The translations under genes were made by a program, and so were the position numbers. From Lachnospiraceae bacterium UBA7188 (GTDB lineage: Bacteria; Bacillota; Clostridia; Lachnospirales; Lachnospiraceae), in NCBI GenBank assembly GCA_002490995.1, contig DKVC01000076.1, positions 3,237 through 35,935 on the forward strand: a DNA stretch of 32,699 nt, given 5' to 3'. The number at the start of each line of letters is the position of its first letter. Position 1 is the stretch's first letter. The notes under the pieces were generated by a model. That model searched no databases and was not told the DNA's origin. It saw nothing but the letters and a program-made list of their open reading frames with translations. Shown piece after piece: positions 16,397 to 23,676 of the stretch.

Positions 16397-17368
16397 ATGA
16401 GCACATTTCGTTTTGGAATATTGGGAGCCGCTAATATAGCGGTAAAGTTCTGCCAGGCGGCTGCTTTGATCGCGGAATGCGAAGTATGCGCAGTAGCCAG
16501 CAAAAGCCTGGAGAAAGCGGAAGGCTTCGCCAGAGATAATGGAGTGGCGCACGCCTATGGAAACTATGAAGAGCTATTGGATAAAGAAAAACCGGACTGT
16601 GCGTATATCGCAGTGACGCCTCATGACCACTGCCGCCTTGCCATGCTGTGCATTGAGCGGGGCATTCCGGTACTATGCGAAAAAGCCATGTTTCAGAACA
16701 GCGCGGAGGCGGAACAGGTTTTTGCCGCTGCTGCCGCAAGGGGCGTCTTTGTCATGGAAGCCATGTGGAGCCGGTTCCTGCCCGCTGTGAAAAAGGTAAG
16801 GGCCTGGGTGGAAGAGGAACGTATCGGAATCCCGGAGATTTCTCAGATTTCCATCGGATTTACAGCGCCGGAAGGGAATGAGAACCGTTACCGGAATCCT
16901 TCCCTGGGCGGCGGAGCGGCAAAGGACATTACAGTTTACGCATATGAACTTACAACCTGGATTTTAAATCAGGACATCAGGAAGATCAATGTGTCCGCGA
17001 CCTGGGGCGAAAGCGGCGTGGATATGAACAATCACATATCCATTGACTTTACGCATACCCTGGCTGACCTGACTACGAGTTTTGCGGCGAAGCTGGAATC
17101 CAGGATGGTACTGTACGGAAGAAAGGGAAAAATTCTGCTGCCCACGCCGCACCATTCTTCCGAATGTTTTCTGTACGACGAAAAAGGAGAACTGGCGGAA
17201 CATTTTATTGACAGGGACACAGTAAACGGCTTTACCTATGAAATGGAAGAGGTAATCCGCTGCATCAGGGAGGGGAAACAGGAAAGCCCTGTGGTTCCCT
17301 GGAAGGATACGATGGAATGCGCCAGGCTGTTCGACAGGATTGCGGAATGCAACAGGGAGCGAATCTGA
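16397..17368 (+). CDS. Gfo/Idh/MocA-family oxidoreductase
   Basis: A 323-residue NAD(P)-dependent oxidoreductase of the Gfo/Idh/MocA superfamily. The Rossmann motif is FGILGAANIA (6-15). The usual EKP at the nicotinamide site reads EKAM (95-98). VMEAMWSRFLPA resembles the dihydrodiol-dehydrogenase-like branch, and the C-terminal domain is the beta-sheet substrate domain. ATG 16397 is preceded by AAGGAG (16385-16390). The open frame extends further upstream only because the truncated ATPase remnant is in phase. No promoter of its own is evident, so it may depend on the remnant's transcript. It is followed after 21 bases by the tandem-HTH regulator. The substrate is unknown, probably a sugar or cyclic polyol. 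Confidence 0.88.
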   Translation: MSTFRFGILGAANIAVKFCQAAALIAECEVCAVASKSLEKAEGFARDNGVAHAYGNYEELLDKEKPDCAYIAVTPHDHCRLAMLCIERGIPVLCEKAMFQNSAEAEQVFAAAAARGVFVMEAMWSRFLPAVKKVRAWVEEERIGIPEISQISIGFTAPEGNENRYRNPSLGGGAAKDITVYAYELTTWILNQDIRKINVSATWGESGVDMNNHISIDFTHTLADLTTSFAAKLESRMVLYGRKGKILLPTPHHSSECFLYDEKGELAEHFIDRDTVNGFTYEMEEVIRCIREGKQESPVVPWKDTMECARLFDRIAECNRERI

Positions 17369-17389
17369 TTTGGAGGCGATGGAATACTG

Positions 17390-19330
17390 ATGAAAGACCT
17401 GAACGAGGCAAGGCAGTTTGGGAGTTACATCAATAAACTGCGGAAAAAACGGGGTTTTCGGCTTGATCAGGCCAGCGAAGGGCTGTGTACGGAGCAGATG
17501 CTTTCTTTTCTTGAAAACGGAAAGCGGGCTGCACCCAAGCTTCTGCAGGATGCCCTTCTGGAAAGGCTGGGTGTAGGCGCAGAAGACTATGAATATTATC
17601 TCCATTATAAGGAATATGACCGATGGGAGGCAAGGCAGCGCATTCTTCATTGTATTACCTATGAGTTAGCAGAGCGTGCGGTACAGCTTTTGGAGCAGTA
17701 CCGTATTACATATATCACAGAAGATGAGGAGGGGGATTTGAACGTCAGTGTCAGACTGGAGAAGCAGTTCTATTTCAGCATGCTGGCACAAATTCGGCGC
17801 TGTGAAGGGGCAGATCGGGCAGAGTTATATTCTATTCTGGAAAAGGCGGTAAGGCTAACCGTACCGATGCTCTGGTGCAAGCCCCTGAAGGAAATGTCAC
17901 TTTCCATCAAAGAGCTGAACCTGATTCTGGAGGCTGAGCAGTATCGGGAAAGCGGAGGAGAGCAGGGACACTATCAGGAAGTGATAGTGTACATTGAGTC
18001 GGTCGGGCTGGACGGGGTTGGAATGGCTAAGATTTATCCAAAGGCGGTATATTTTTTATGCCGGTATCTGAGCGGTTCAGGATCCGGTAAAAGAATACAG
18101 GAAGAGGTGGCTGGCCGAAGTTCGGAAAATACTGACCTCTTGATATGCTGTAATCGTGCAGTGGAATGTCTGCGGGACAATTCCCGTATGTATTATCTCT
18201 GGGAACTTTTGGACATACGGGAGAGACTTCTCAAACGGATAGAGGAGGAGCTGTCTCAGAAAGGGGAAACGAAAAAGGCGGAAACACTGGAACCAATGCG
18301 CCGGGAAAACAAGGAGTGGATGAAAACACTGGAATCCGTGTATGCGGAATATGGTGTGCCAAAAGAAACTTTTTCTTATACCTGTCTTTATGTGGAGAAA
18401 GGGGCAGCCTGCATCAGTGATGTCATCCGTATCCGCCGCAATATGCTTGGTATGAGCAGGGAAGAACTGTGTGAAGGAATCTGCGATGTGAAGACCTTGA
18501 GACGGCTGGAAAACAGGAAAACAGTGTCACGCAGAGAGATTGTTGAAGAATTGTTTGAGCGGCTGGGACTTTCCAGGGAACTGACCAGGACAGAACTGGA
18601 AACGGAGAAACCGGAGGCCAGACAGTTGATGGAAAAGCTGAGGACATGCATCAATGACCACCGAATGGAAGAAGCGGAAGAGATGTATGCCAGAATAAAA
18701 GAATTGGTATCCATGAAGAAACGTTGCAATCGACAAACATTGATGCAAGTGCATATTATCTTGAGAAATTGGCGTGGAGATTTGAGTGATGCAGAGTGTT
18801 ACAGAGAAATATGCATAGCATTAGAACTCACCATACCTTACAAAGCCTTTTTGAAAGAAGGTGAGAAATATCTTACTTATGAAGAGCAAAGCTGCATCCA
18901 GAATATGATGCAGAGGATGGATAAAACGAGCAGTGAATTCTTGACTTGCATGCGGCGCTTTGAAGAACTGTATCAACCGTTTGAGATGAATTTACTAATC
19001 GGAACTGTAAGCAGCATATATGAATTAATTATGGAATTTGTAGGAAGCGAGTGGGGGAATCTGGGAATTTACGATAAGGCAGATAAAGTTAGCGGAATTA
19101 TTGTCAAGGAATGCCTCTGCTTTCGTAGATTACATTCTATTTCAGCCGGATTATATGACCGGTGGTGGAATTATGCGGAGAGAAAGCAGAGAGGCATTCC
19201 TACAGATAAAATATTAAACGGAGAAGAAGAACTTACTAAATGTTTGATACTCAGTACATTGGATAAGCAAAAACATTATGAACCGTTTTACCAAAAAAAG
19301 TTAGAAAGTGCAAGGAAAAAACAGTTATAA
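17390..19330 (+). CDS. Tandem-HTH (XRE-like) regulator with helical-repeat domains
   Basis: A 646-residue cytoplasmic protein. An XRE-type HTH occupies about residues 9-60 (FGSYINKLRKKRGFRLDQAS, then LSFLENGKRAAP). A second, independent HTH occupies about 337-395 (VIRIRRNMLGMSREELCEG, then LRRLENRKTVSR). Each is followed by about 250 residues of mostly alpha-helical sequence resembling TPR-like repeats. The layout is HTH-helical-HTH-helical, like two RRNPP-type regulators joined in one chain. RRNPP proteins (Rgg, PlcR, PrgX) sense secreted peptides through TPR domains as dimers. ATG 17390 follows TTTGGAGG. The last 600 bases look more A+T-rich than the first part. The stop codon overlaps that of a convergent peptide-like ORF. 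Exact family membership is not established. Confidence 0.75.
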   Translation: MKDLNEARQFGSYINKLRKKRGFRLDQASEGLCTEQMLSFLENGKRAAPKLLQDALLERLGVGAEDYEYYLHYKEYDRWEARQRILHCITYELAERAVQLLEQYRITYITEDEEGDLNVSVRLEKQFYFSMLAQIRRCEGADRAELYSILEKAVRLTVPMLWCKPLKEMSLSIKELNLILEAEQYRESGGEQGHYQEVIVYIESVGLDGVGMAKIYPKAVYFLCRYLSGSGSGKRIQEEVAGRSSENTDLLICCNRAVECLRDNSRMYYLWELLDIRERLLKRIEEELSQKGETKKAETLEPMRRENKEWMKTLESVYAEYGVPKETFSYTCLYVEKGAACISDVIRIRRNMLGMSREELCEGICDVKTLRRLENRKTVSRREIVEELFERLGLSRELTRTELETEKPEARQLMEKLRTCINDHRMEEAEEMYARIKELVSMKKRCNRQTLMQVHIILRNWRGDLSDAECYREICIALELTIPYKAFLKEGEKYLTYEEQSCIQNMMQRMDKTSSEFLTCMRRFEELYQPFEMNLLIGTVSSIYELIMEFVGSEWGNLGIYDKADKVSGIIVKECLCFRRLHSISAGLYDRWWNYAERKQRGIPTDKILNGEEELTKCLILSTLDKQKHYEPFYQKKLESARKKQL

Positions 19331-19501
19331 TTTTTTGAGGGATTCAGGATCCCGGTCATTTTGTGGTGCAATTCCCGGTTCGTTTTCCGGGCTGTTATCT
19401 TCCCCGGATTCATTCATGTTTTGCGGTTCGTTTGTCACTGTTCCCGGGTCAGGCGTACCAGGGGGTGGAGTTTCCACAAGCACTGTGGCACATAATGACA
19501 T
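19325..19501 (-). CDS. Candidate secreted peptide precursor, convergent to the regulator
   Basis: A minus-strand ORF of 58 codons from ATG (19501-19499) to TAA (19327-19325). Its stop lies within the palindrome TTATAA that also contains the regulator's stop. The frame is open further upstream to a TAA at 19546-19544 and reads KHFIRFSAAMSLCATVLVE across the ATG. That is a positively charged, then hydrophobic, signal-peptide-like segment, followed by TPPPGTPDPG and an acidic Pro/Asn/Glu-rich tail ending ESLKKL. The true start is uncertain: no good ribosome site precedes ATG 19501, ATT 19534 is possible, and a one-base change in the T5 run (19533-19529) would join it to an ATG at 19551. It may be a pheromone-like precursor; no homologue is known to me. 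Confidence 0.45.
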   Translation of the reverse strand: MSLCATVLVETPPPGTPDPGTVTNEPQNMNESGEDNSPENEPGIAPQNDRDPESLKKL

Positions 19502-19542
19502 TGCTGCACTAAATCGAATGAAATGTTTAAAAATCTGCTGAT

Positions 19543-19571
19543 ATTACACATCAATGTCATTTGCACGACAA
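19543..19571 (-). promoter_or_regulatory. Minus-strand promoter toward the peptide ORF
   Basis: On the minus strand TTGTCG (19571-19566), a 17-base spacer and TGTAAT (19548-19543). The -35 box overlaps the edge of the inverted repeat. Transcription would begin near 19537 and run into the peptide ORF. Confidence 0.4.
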
Positions 19572-19625
19572 GGGACAGAGTTGTTTAGAAATGAAATCAT
19601 TTTTTAAACAACTCTGTCCCTTGTC
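19567..19625. repeat. Long perfect inverted repeat (21-bp arms)
   Basis: Left arm 19567-19587 begins GACAAGGGACAGAG. Right arm 19605-19625 is its exact reverse complement, ending CTCTGTCCCTTGTC. Allowing a G-T pair, the stem grows to about 25 pairs with a small loop. It is far longer than a normal operator and lies upstream of two outward-facing genes rather than after one. It could be a MITE- or REP-like palindromic mobile unit or a cruciform-forming regulatory site. No second copy is seen in this window. Confidence 0.85.
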
Positions 19626-19649
19626 AGCAGAATATGCTTGTGCTATGAT
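19621..19649 (+). promoter_or_regulatory. Promoter toward the propeller-SBP lipoprotein
   Basis: TTGTCA (19621-19626), 17 bases, TATGAT (19644-19649). The first five bases of the -35 box belong to the right arm of the inverted repeat. It lies about 130 bases upstream of the lipoprotein start. Confidence 0.55.
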
Positions 19650-19783
19650 ATTACCAGAATCTTTTCGCGAGAAGTTCACAAGTCACAAGAATATCAAAGG
19701 AAATACTGCACCGAAGCAAAAGCTGAGATGTAACAGCAGTTATAAGGAATGGATAGAACCAACAGAAGGAGGATTTATGAATT

Positions 19784-22084
19784 ATGAAAACAGGCGCGGG
19801 ATTAAAGAAGAAAATATGTGCCGTAACGTTAATGCTGCCTTTGTTGATTTCTTCCTGCGGAGCCCGGGATAACCCGGACTCCGTTTCTGTCATGGAAGAA
19901 AAGGAATCGGAGTCTACACAGGCAGCCGGTTTACAGTCCCAGGAGGGCAACGACGGGTCAGACACATCCGCAGACAGCGAGGCAGGGATAACGGCAGTGG
20001 CGGATTACTATTATATTGAGATGAATTCGGCAGTCTCATCCTCTCTTTCCACCAACAAGTCCTATGCCATAAACAGGGAATGGATATACATGACCGATTT
20101 TATTAAGGATGAGGAGAAGTCCCTGGAGTACGAACGCGGTATTTATGATTATGGGATCACAAGGAAGCGGATCGCCGATGGCTATCAGGACATGAATTAT
20201 ATCGTAACCGGCGTAGACGACTCAAATCATAACAGGCCGCTCCTTCTGGCGGACAGAGAGGGCAATTGCTATATCTTCTGGCGCTTTTATAACTGGGAAG
20301 AAGAGGCGAATACCTACAGGCTGGACAAATATGATACGGACGGGGAGCTTTTGTGGCGGCAGGAACCCACTGAGGAGGATTTGGAAGGCATGGGGGAGCA
20401 GCTGGAACAGGGGACGCTGGACAGGGAGGGCAGGGTCATCCTCTACAGCTGCGGCGAGGGCTGTGCTTTCCGCTTTGGGGAAGACGGCAGCCTGGAAGGA
20501 AGCTACAGGCCCGGGCTGGAATCCCTGGACGGGGTTGCAGTCGGGCAGGACGACAGGGCATACGGGTACTGCATCAGCGGAAAAGAAACGGTATTCGCGG
20601 AGCTTGGAGGCACTGGGAAAACATATGTTTGCCCTGTGGATTCGTTTGCGGTGTATGATGGGTACGAAGAGGGGGTATGCCTAGCTACTCAAAAGGGGAT
20701 GTTCGCCTGTGAGCCTGAAACCGGGGAAGTCAGGCAGCTTTGGAACTGGTCGGATGAATACGTTTTGCTGGATGCCGATAAGCTGGACAAAGTCTTCCAG
20801 GACGGAGGGGCATTTACTGTGTTATGTGAATTTTCCGATGCAACCAGCGGGTATATATATAACAGGCAGCTTGCCACCCTTGCCTGCGTCACCTTTGAGG
20901 ACAGCAGGGAATATCCGGCCAAACAGACGGTTACGCTGGCCATGGATGACACAAGCAGGGACTTCACTGGCACCCTTGTGAAGCTGTACAACAGGCAGAG
21001 CAGGAAGTACCGGGTGAAGATTGCCGTAGTGGGAGACGGGGAGGCTCTGCAGGCGCGGCTTATGCGCGGTGGAGACACGGATCTGGCGGATGTGAGCCAG
21101 ATTTATACAGAGGATCTGGCCAGGCTGGGTGTTTTTGAGGATCTGGATCCCTACTATGAGAAAAGCCGGAATGTGGCGCAGGAGGATATTCTGGGGTCGG
21201 TAAGGGAGGCCTGTACCGTTGCAGGGAAGAATGTGACTGTGATTCCCGGATTTGAACTCTATACCATGAGGGCCAGGGGAGATTTTGTCAAGGCTGACGA
21301 ATGGACGGTCTGGAAATTCCTGGAGATGGGGCAGGAAAACAGGGTGCTGACGTCACAGACTCCAGGAATGGCTTTAAACATCTGTATGGGAGTAAGGTAT
21401 GGAGAACATTTTATAGACTATGAGAATAAAACCTGCAGTTTTGACGGAGAGGAGTTCCGCCGGATTCTGGAGTCCTGCGGCAAATGGATAACACAGATTG
21501 AGTACAGCGGAGGAGGTATGATAGAGAGCAGCACCAGGAAGGGGGACTGGCTGTTCGATCATCAATTTATTAACGGTCCGGCGGATATCGTCTGGCAGGA
21601 TATTGACAGTGACGAGGCGTATAATTACGAGGGAGAAGAATATTCCTCCACGCTGGTAGGCTTTCCCGGATGGGAGGGAGGCGAGGGCAGGTTCAATGCG
21701 TTCAGCATATTTGCAATCAACAGTTCATCCCAGAACAAGGAAGGGGCATGGGATTTCCTGGAATATATGCTGTCTGAGGAGCTCCAGGCAAAGCTGGAGC
21801 CCATGCTGGATCAGTTTCCTGCCAGGCGGGACTGCTTTGAGGCCTATCTGAGAGATGATTACGAGGATCCGAAAAGGTATGGGTGGGTGACGGCTTCGGA
21901 AGAGGACATCACACGGATACAGGAGATGGCTGAGACAGCGGTATTAAATAATTTGGGCAACGCTTACAATCAGGTGGCAGTCATTGTCTCCGAGGAAGCA
22001 GACATGTATTTTGCCGGGGCTGACCTGGATACCACTGTGGATAAGATACAGAGCAGGGTGCAGCTGTATCTGGATGAATTGTAG
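19784..22084 (+). CDS. Lipoprotein: propeller-like region fused to ABC solute-binding domain
   Basis: A 766-residue lipoprotein. The signal peptide (KKKICAVTLMLPLLISSC) places the lipidated Cys at 25. An acidic linker leads to a beta-rich region, residues about 65-370, with propeller-like strands (GNCYIFWRFYNW, DREGRVILYSCGEG, DDRAYGYCISG). From about 385 (KQTVTLAMDD, LVKLYNRQSRKYRVKI) the protein looks like a type 1 extracellular solute-binding domain, ending with YMLSEELQAKLEPMLDQFPARRD. No permease or ATPase is adjacent, so it is an orphan binding protein, perhaps a surface sensor or a partner of a distant sugar transporter. ATG 19784 lies 11 bases after AAGGAGG. A second, out-of-frame ATG at 19777 is closer to that site, so initiation may be inefficient or regulated. 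Confidence 0.8.
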   Translation: MKTGAGLKKKICAVTLMLPLLISSCGARDNPDSVSVMEEKESESTQAAGLQSQEGNDGSDTSADSEAGITAVADYYYIEMNSAVSSSLSTNKSYAINREWIYMTDFIKDEEKSLEYERGIYDYGITRKRIADGYQDMNYIVTGVDDSNHNRPLLLADREGNCYIFWRFYNWEEEANTYRLDKYDTDGELLWRQEPTEEDLEGMGEQLEQGTLDREGRVILYSCGEGCAFRFGEDGSLEGSYRPGLESLDGVAVGQDDRAYGYCISGKETVFAELGGTGKTYVCPVDSFAVYDGYEEGVCLATQKGMFACEPETGEVRQLWNWSDEYVLLDADKLDKVFQDGGAFTVLCEFSDATSGYIYNRQLATLACVTFEDSREYPAKQTVTLAMDDTSRDFTGTLVKLYNRQSRKYRVKIAVVGDGEALQARLMRGGDTDLADVSQIYTEDLARLGVFEDLDPYYEKSRNVAQEDILGSVREACTVAGKNVTVIPGFELYTMRARGDFVKADEWTVWKFLEMGQENRVLTSQTPGMALNICMGVRYGEHFIDYENKTCSFDGEEFRRILESCGKWITQIEYSGGGMIESSTRKGDWLFDHQFINGPADIVWQDIDSDEAYNYEGEEYSSTLVGFPGWEGGEGRFNAFSIFAINSSSQNKEGAWDFLEYMLSEELQAKLEPMLDQFPARRDCFEAYLRDDYEDPKRYGWVTASEEDITRIQEMAETAVLNNLGNAYNQVAVIVSEEADMYFAGADLDTTVDKIQSRVQLYLDEL

Positions 22085-22162
22085 GACGGGCGCCTGCCAT
22101 CTGGGTTTTTCAAGTGAAAAGCTCTGGAAATGAGGATGATTCCAACAGAAAGACACAAAATT

Positions 22163-22196
22163 TGTATTGAAACAATACAGGTAATTGTGGTATGAT
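22163..22196 (+). promoter_or_regulatory. leuC promoter with overlapping dyad operator
   Basis: The perfect dyad TGTATTG-AAA-CAATACA occupies 22163-22179. It contains the -35 candidate TTGAAA (22167-22172), which is followed after 18 bases by TATGAT (22191-22196). A repressor bound at the dyad would block the polymerase. The factor is unknown. Confidence 0.5.
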
Positions 22197-22235
22197 AAAA
22201 AGCAGACATTTGACAGAAAGGCAGGATGTACAGAT

Positions 22236-23513
22236 ATGGGAATGACAATGACACAGAAGATTCTGGCCGCTGCGGCAGGGCTTGGCCAGGTGCAGGCAGG
22301 ACAGCTCATCGAGGCGGATCTTGACCTGGTGCTGGGCAATGATATTACCAGCCCCGTGGCGATTAAGGAGATGGACAAGTTTCAGGTAAAGGGCGTGTTC
22401 GACAAGGATAAGATCGCGCTGGTGCCGGATCATTTTGTCCCGAATAAAGATATCAAATCTGCGGAGCACTGTAAATGTGTCCGGGAATTTGCCCGCAAAA
22501 ATGAGATTACGAATTACTTTGAAGTAGGCGAGATGGGCATCGAGCATGCGCTGCTTCCCGAGAAAGGTCTCACTGTGGCGGGAGACGTGATCATCGGAGC
22601 GGATTCCCATACCTGTACCTACGGCGCACTGGGTGCCTTTTCCACAGGCGTGGGCAGCACGGATATGGCGGCTGGAATGGCTACGGGCAAAGCATGGTTC
22701 AAGGTGCCAGCGGCTATCAAATTCATTCTCACCGGAAAGCCTGCAAAGTGGGTCAGCGGCAAGGATGTGATTTTACATATTATAGGGATGATCGGTGTGG
22801 ATGGGGCATTGTATAAATCCATGGAATTTGTGGGGGACGGCATCGCGAACCTTTCCATGGATGACCGGTTTACCATAGCGAACATGGCAATCGAGGCCGG
22901 CGGAAAGAACGGTATCTTCCCGGTTGACGAAGTGGCGGAAAACTATATGAAGGAGCATTCCGATAAGCCGTACAGGATATACGAAGCAGATGCGGATGCT
23001 GTCTATGACGCGGAGTACACCATTGACCTGAGTGCGCTGCGCCCTACGGTTGCCTTCCCCCACCTTCCGGAGAATACCCATACCATCGATGAAATCCGTC
23101 AGATGGAGAAAATTGCCATTGACCAGGTTGTAATCGGCTCCTGTACCAACGGGCGCCTGGATGACCTGAGGACTGCTGCAGAGGTATTGAAGGGACGCCA
23201 TGTGGCAAAAGGAATGCGCTGTATCGTGATTCCGGCTACCCAGGCCATCTACATGCAGGCTATGGAAGAGGGCCTTTTGAAGATCTTTATTGAAGCAGGC
23301 GCCATTGTCAGCACACCCACCTGCGGCCCCTGCCTGGGGGGATATATGGGAATCCTTGCGGAAGGCGAGCGCTGCGTATCCACTACCAACCGCAATTTCG
23401 TGGGCCGTATGGGGCATGTGACTTCCGAGATTTATCTGGCCAGCCCTGCTGTTGCGGCAGCCAGTGCGGTTACGGGCGTGATTTCAGATCCGGATGATCT
23501 GCAGTCCATTTGA
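22236..23513 (+). CDS. leuC: 3-isopropylmalate dehydratase large subunit
   Basis: A 425-residue aconitase-superfamily subunit of the bacterial/archaeal LeuC2/HacA length class. It holds the 4Fe-4S cluster through Cys in VIGSCTNGR (about 306) and CGPC (about 366 and 369). GADSHTCTYGALGAF and STTNRNFVGRMG are substrate-binding motifs. With LeuD it interconverts 2- and 3-isopropylmalate in leucine synthesis. leuA and leuB are not in the window, so a related role (homoaconitate or citraconate/methylmalate hydratase) cannot be excluded. ATG 22236 was chosen on the typical MGMTMTQKIL beginning and GGCAGG upstream; ATG 22242 is an alternative. It probably shares a transcript with leuD. Confidence 0.9.
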   Translation: MGMTMTQKILAAAAGLGQVQAGQLIEADLDLVLGNDITSPVAIKEMDKFQVKGVFDKDKIALVPDHFVPNKDIKSAEHCKCVREFARKNEITNYFEVGEMGIEHALLPEKGLTVAGDVIIGADSHTCTYGALGAFSTGVGSTDMAAGMATGKAWFKVPAAIKFILTGKPAKWVSGKDVILHIIGMIGVDGALYKSMEFVGDGIANLSMDDRFTIANMAIEAGGKNGIFPVDEVAENYMKEHSDKPYRIYEADADAVYDAEYTIDLSALRPTVAFPHLPENTHTIDEIRQMEKIAIDQVVIGSCTNGRLDDLRTAAEVLKGRHVAKGMRCIVIPATQAIYMQAMEEGLLKIFIEAGAIVSTPTCGPCLGGYMGILAEGERCVSTTNRNFVGRMGHVTSEIYLASPAVAAASAVTGVISDPDDLQSI

Positions 23514-23589
23514 TATAAAATTTTCAGAATATACGCATGAACAGTAAGATTAACCAGACAAAATGTATAGGGAAAGAAAGGAGCATTCC

Positions 23590-23676
23590 ATGTCCTGTTT
23601 CCGTACAAGGGAAGCGATGTCCTGGAATGAGGGAAAATATGAACGCAAAAGGAACAGTATTCAAATATGGGAATAA
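23590..23676 (+). CDS. Small ORF overlapping the leuD start
   Basis: A 28-codon ORF (MSCFRTREAMSWNEGKYERK and eight more) starts at ATG 23590 behind a strong GAAAGGAG site and ends inside leuD in another frame. It could couple translation to leuD, whose own site (GAGGGA) is weaker, or be accidental. It contains no run of Leu codons, so classical attenuation is unlikely. Confidence 0.3.
   Translation: MSCFRTREAMSWNEGKYERKRNSIQIWE

Noticed and set aside
15773..17368. A fused ATPase-oxidoreductase protein
   Set aside because: The oxidoreductase has its own ribosome site and a typical start at 16397. The upstream part is a damaged remnant that happens to be in phase.
19308..19541. Plus-strand ORF (77 codons) after the regulator
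   Set aside because: It begins inside the regulator in another frame, lacks a ribosome site and is Gly/Ser/Phe-rich, being the complement of the minus-strand peptide ORF, which has the more protein-like features.
19561..19872. 103-codon plus-strand ORF through the inverted repeat
   Set aside because: It runs through the hairpin and a promoter and overlaps the lipoprotein signal peptide in another frame. Only its last 31 codons, from ATG 19777, have a ribosome site.
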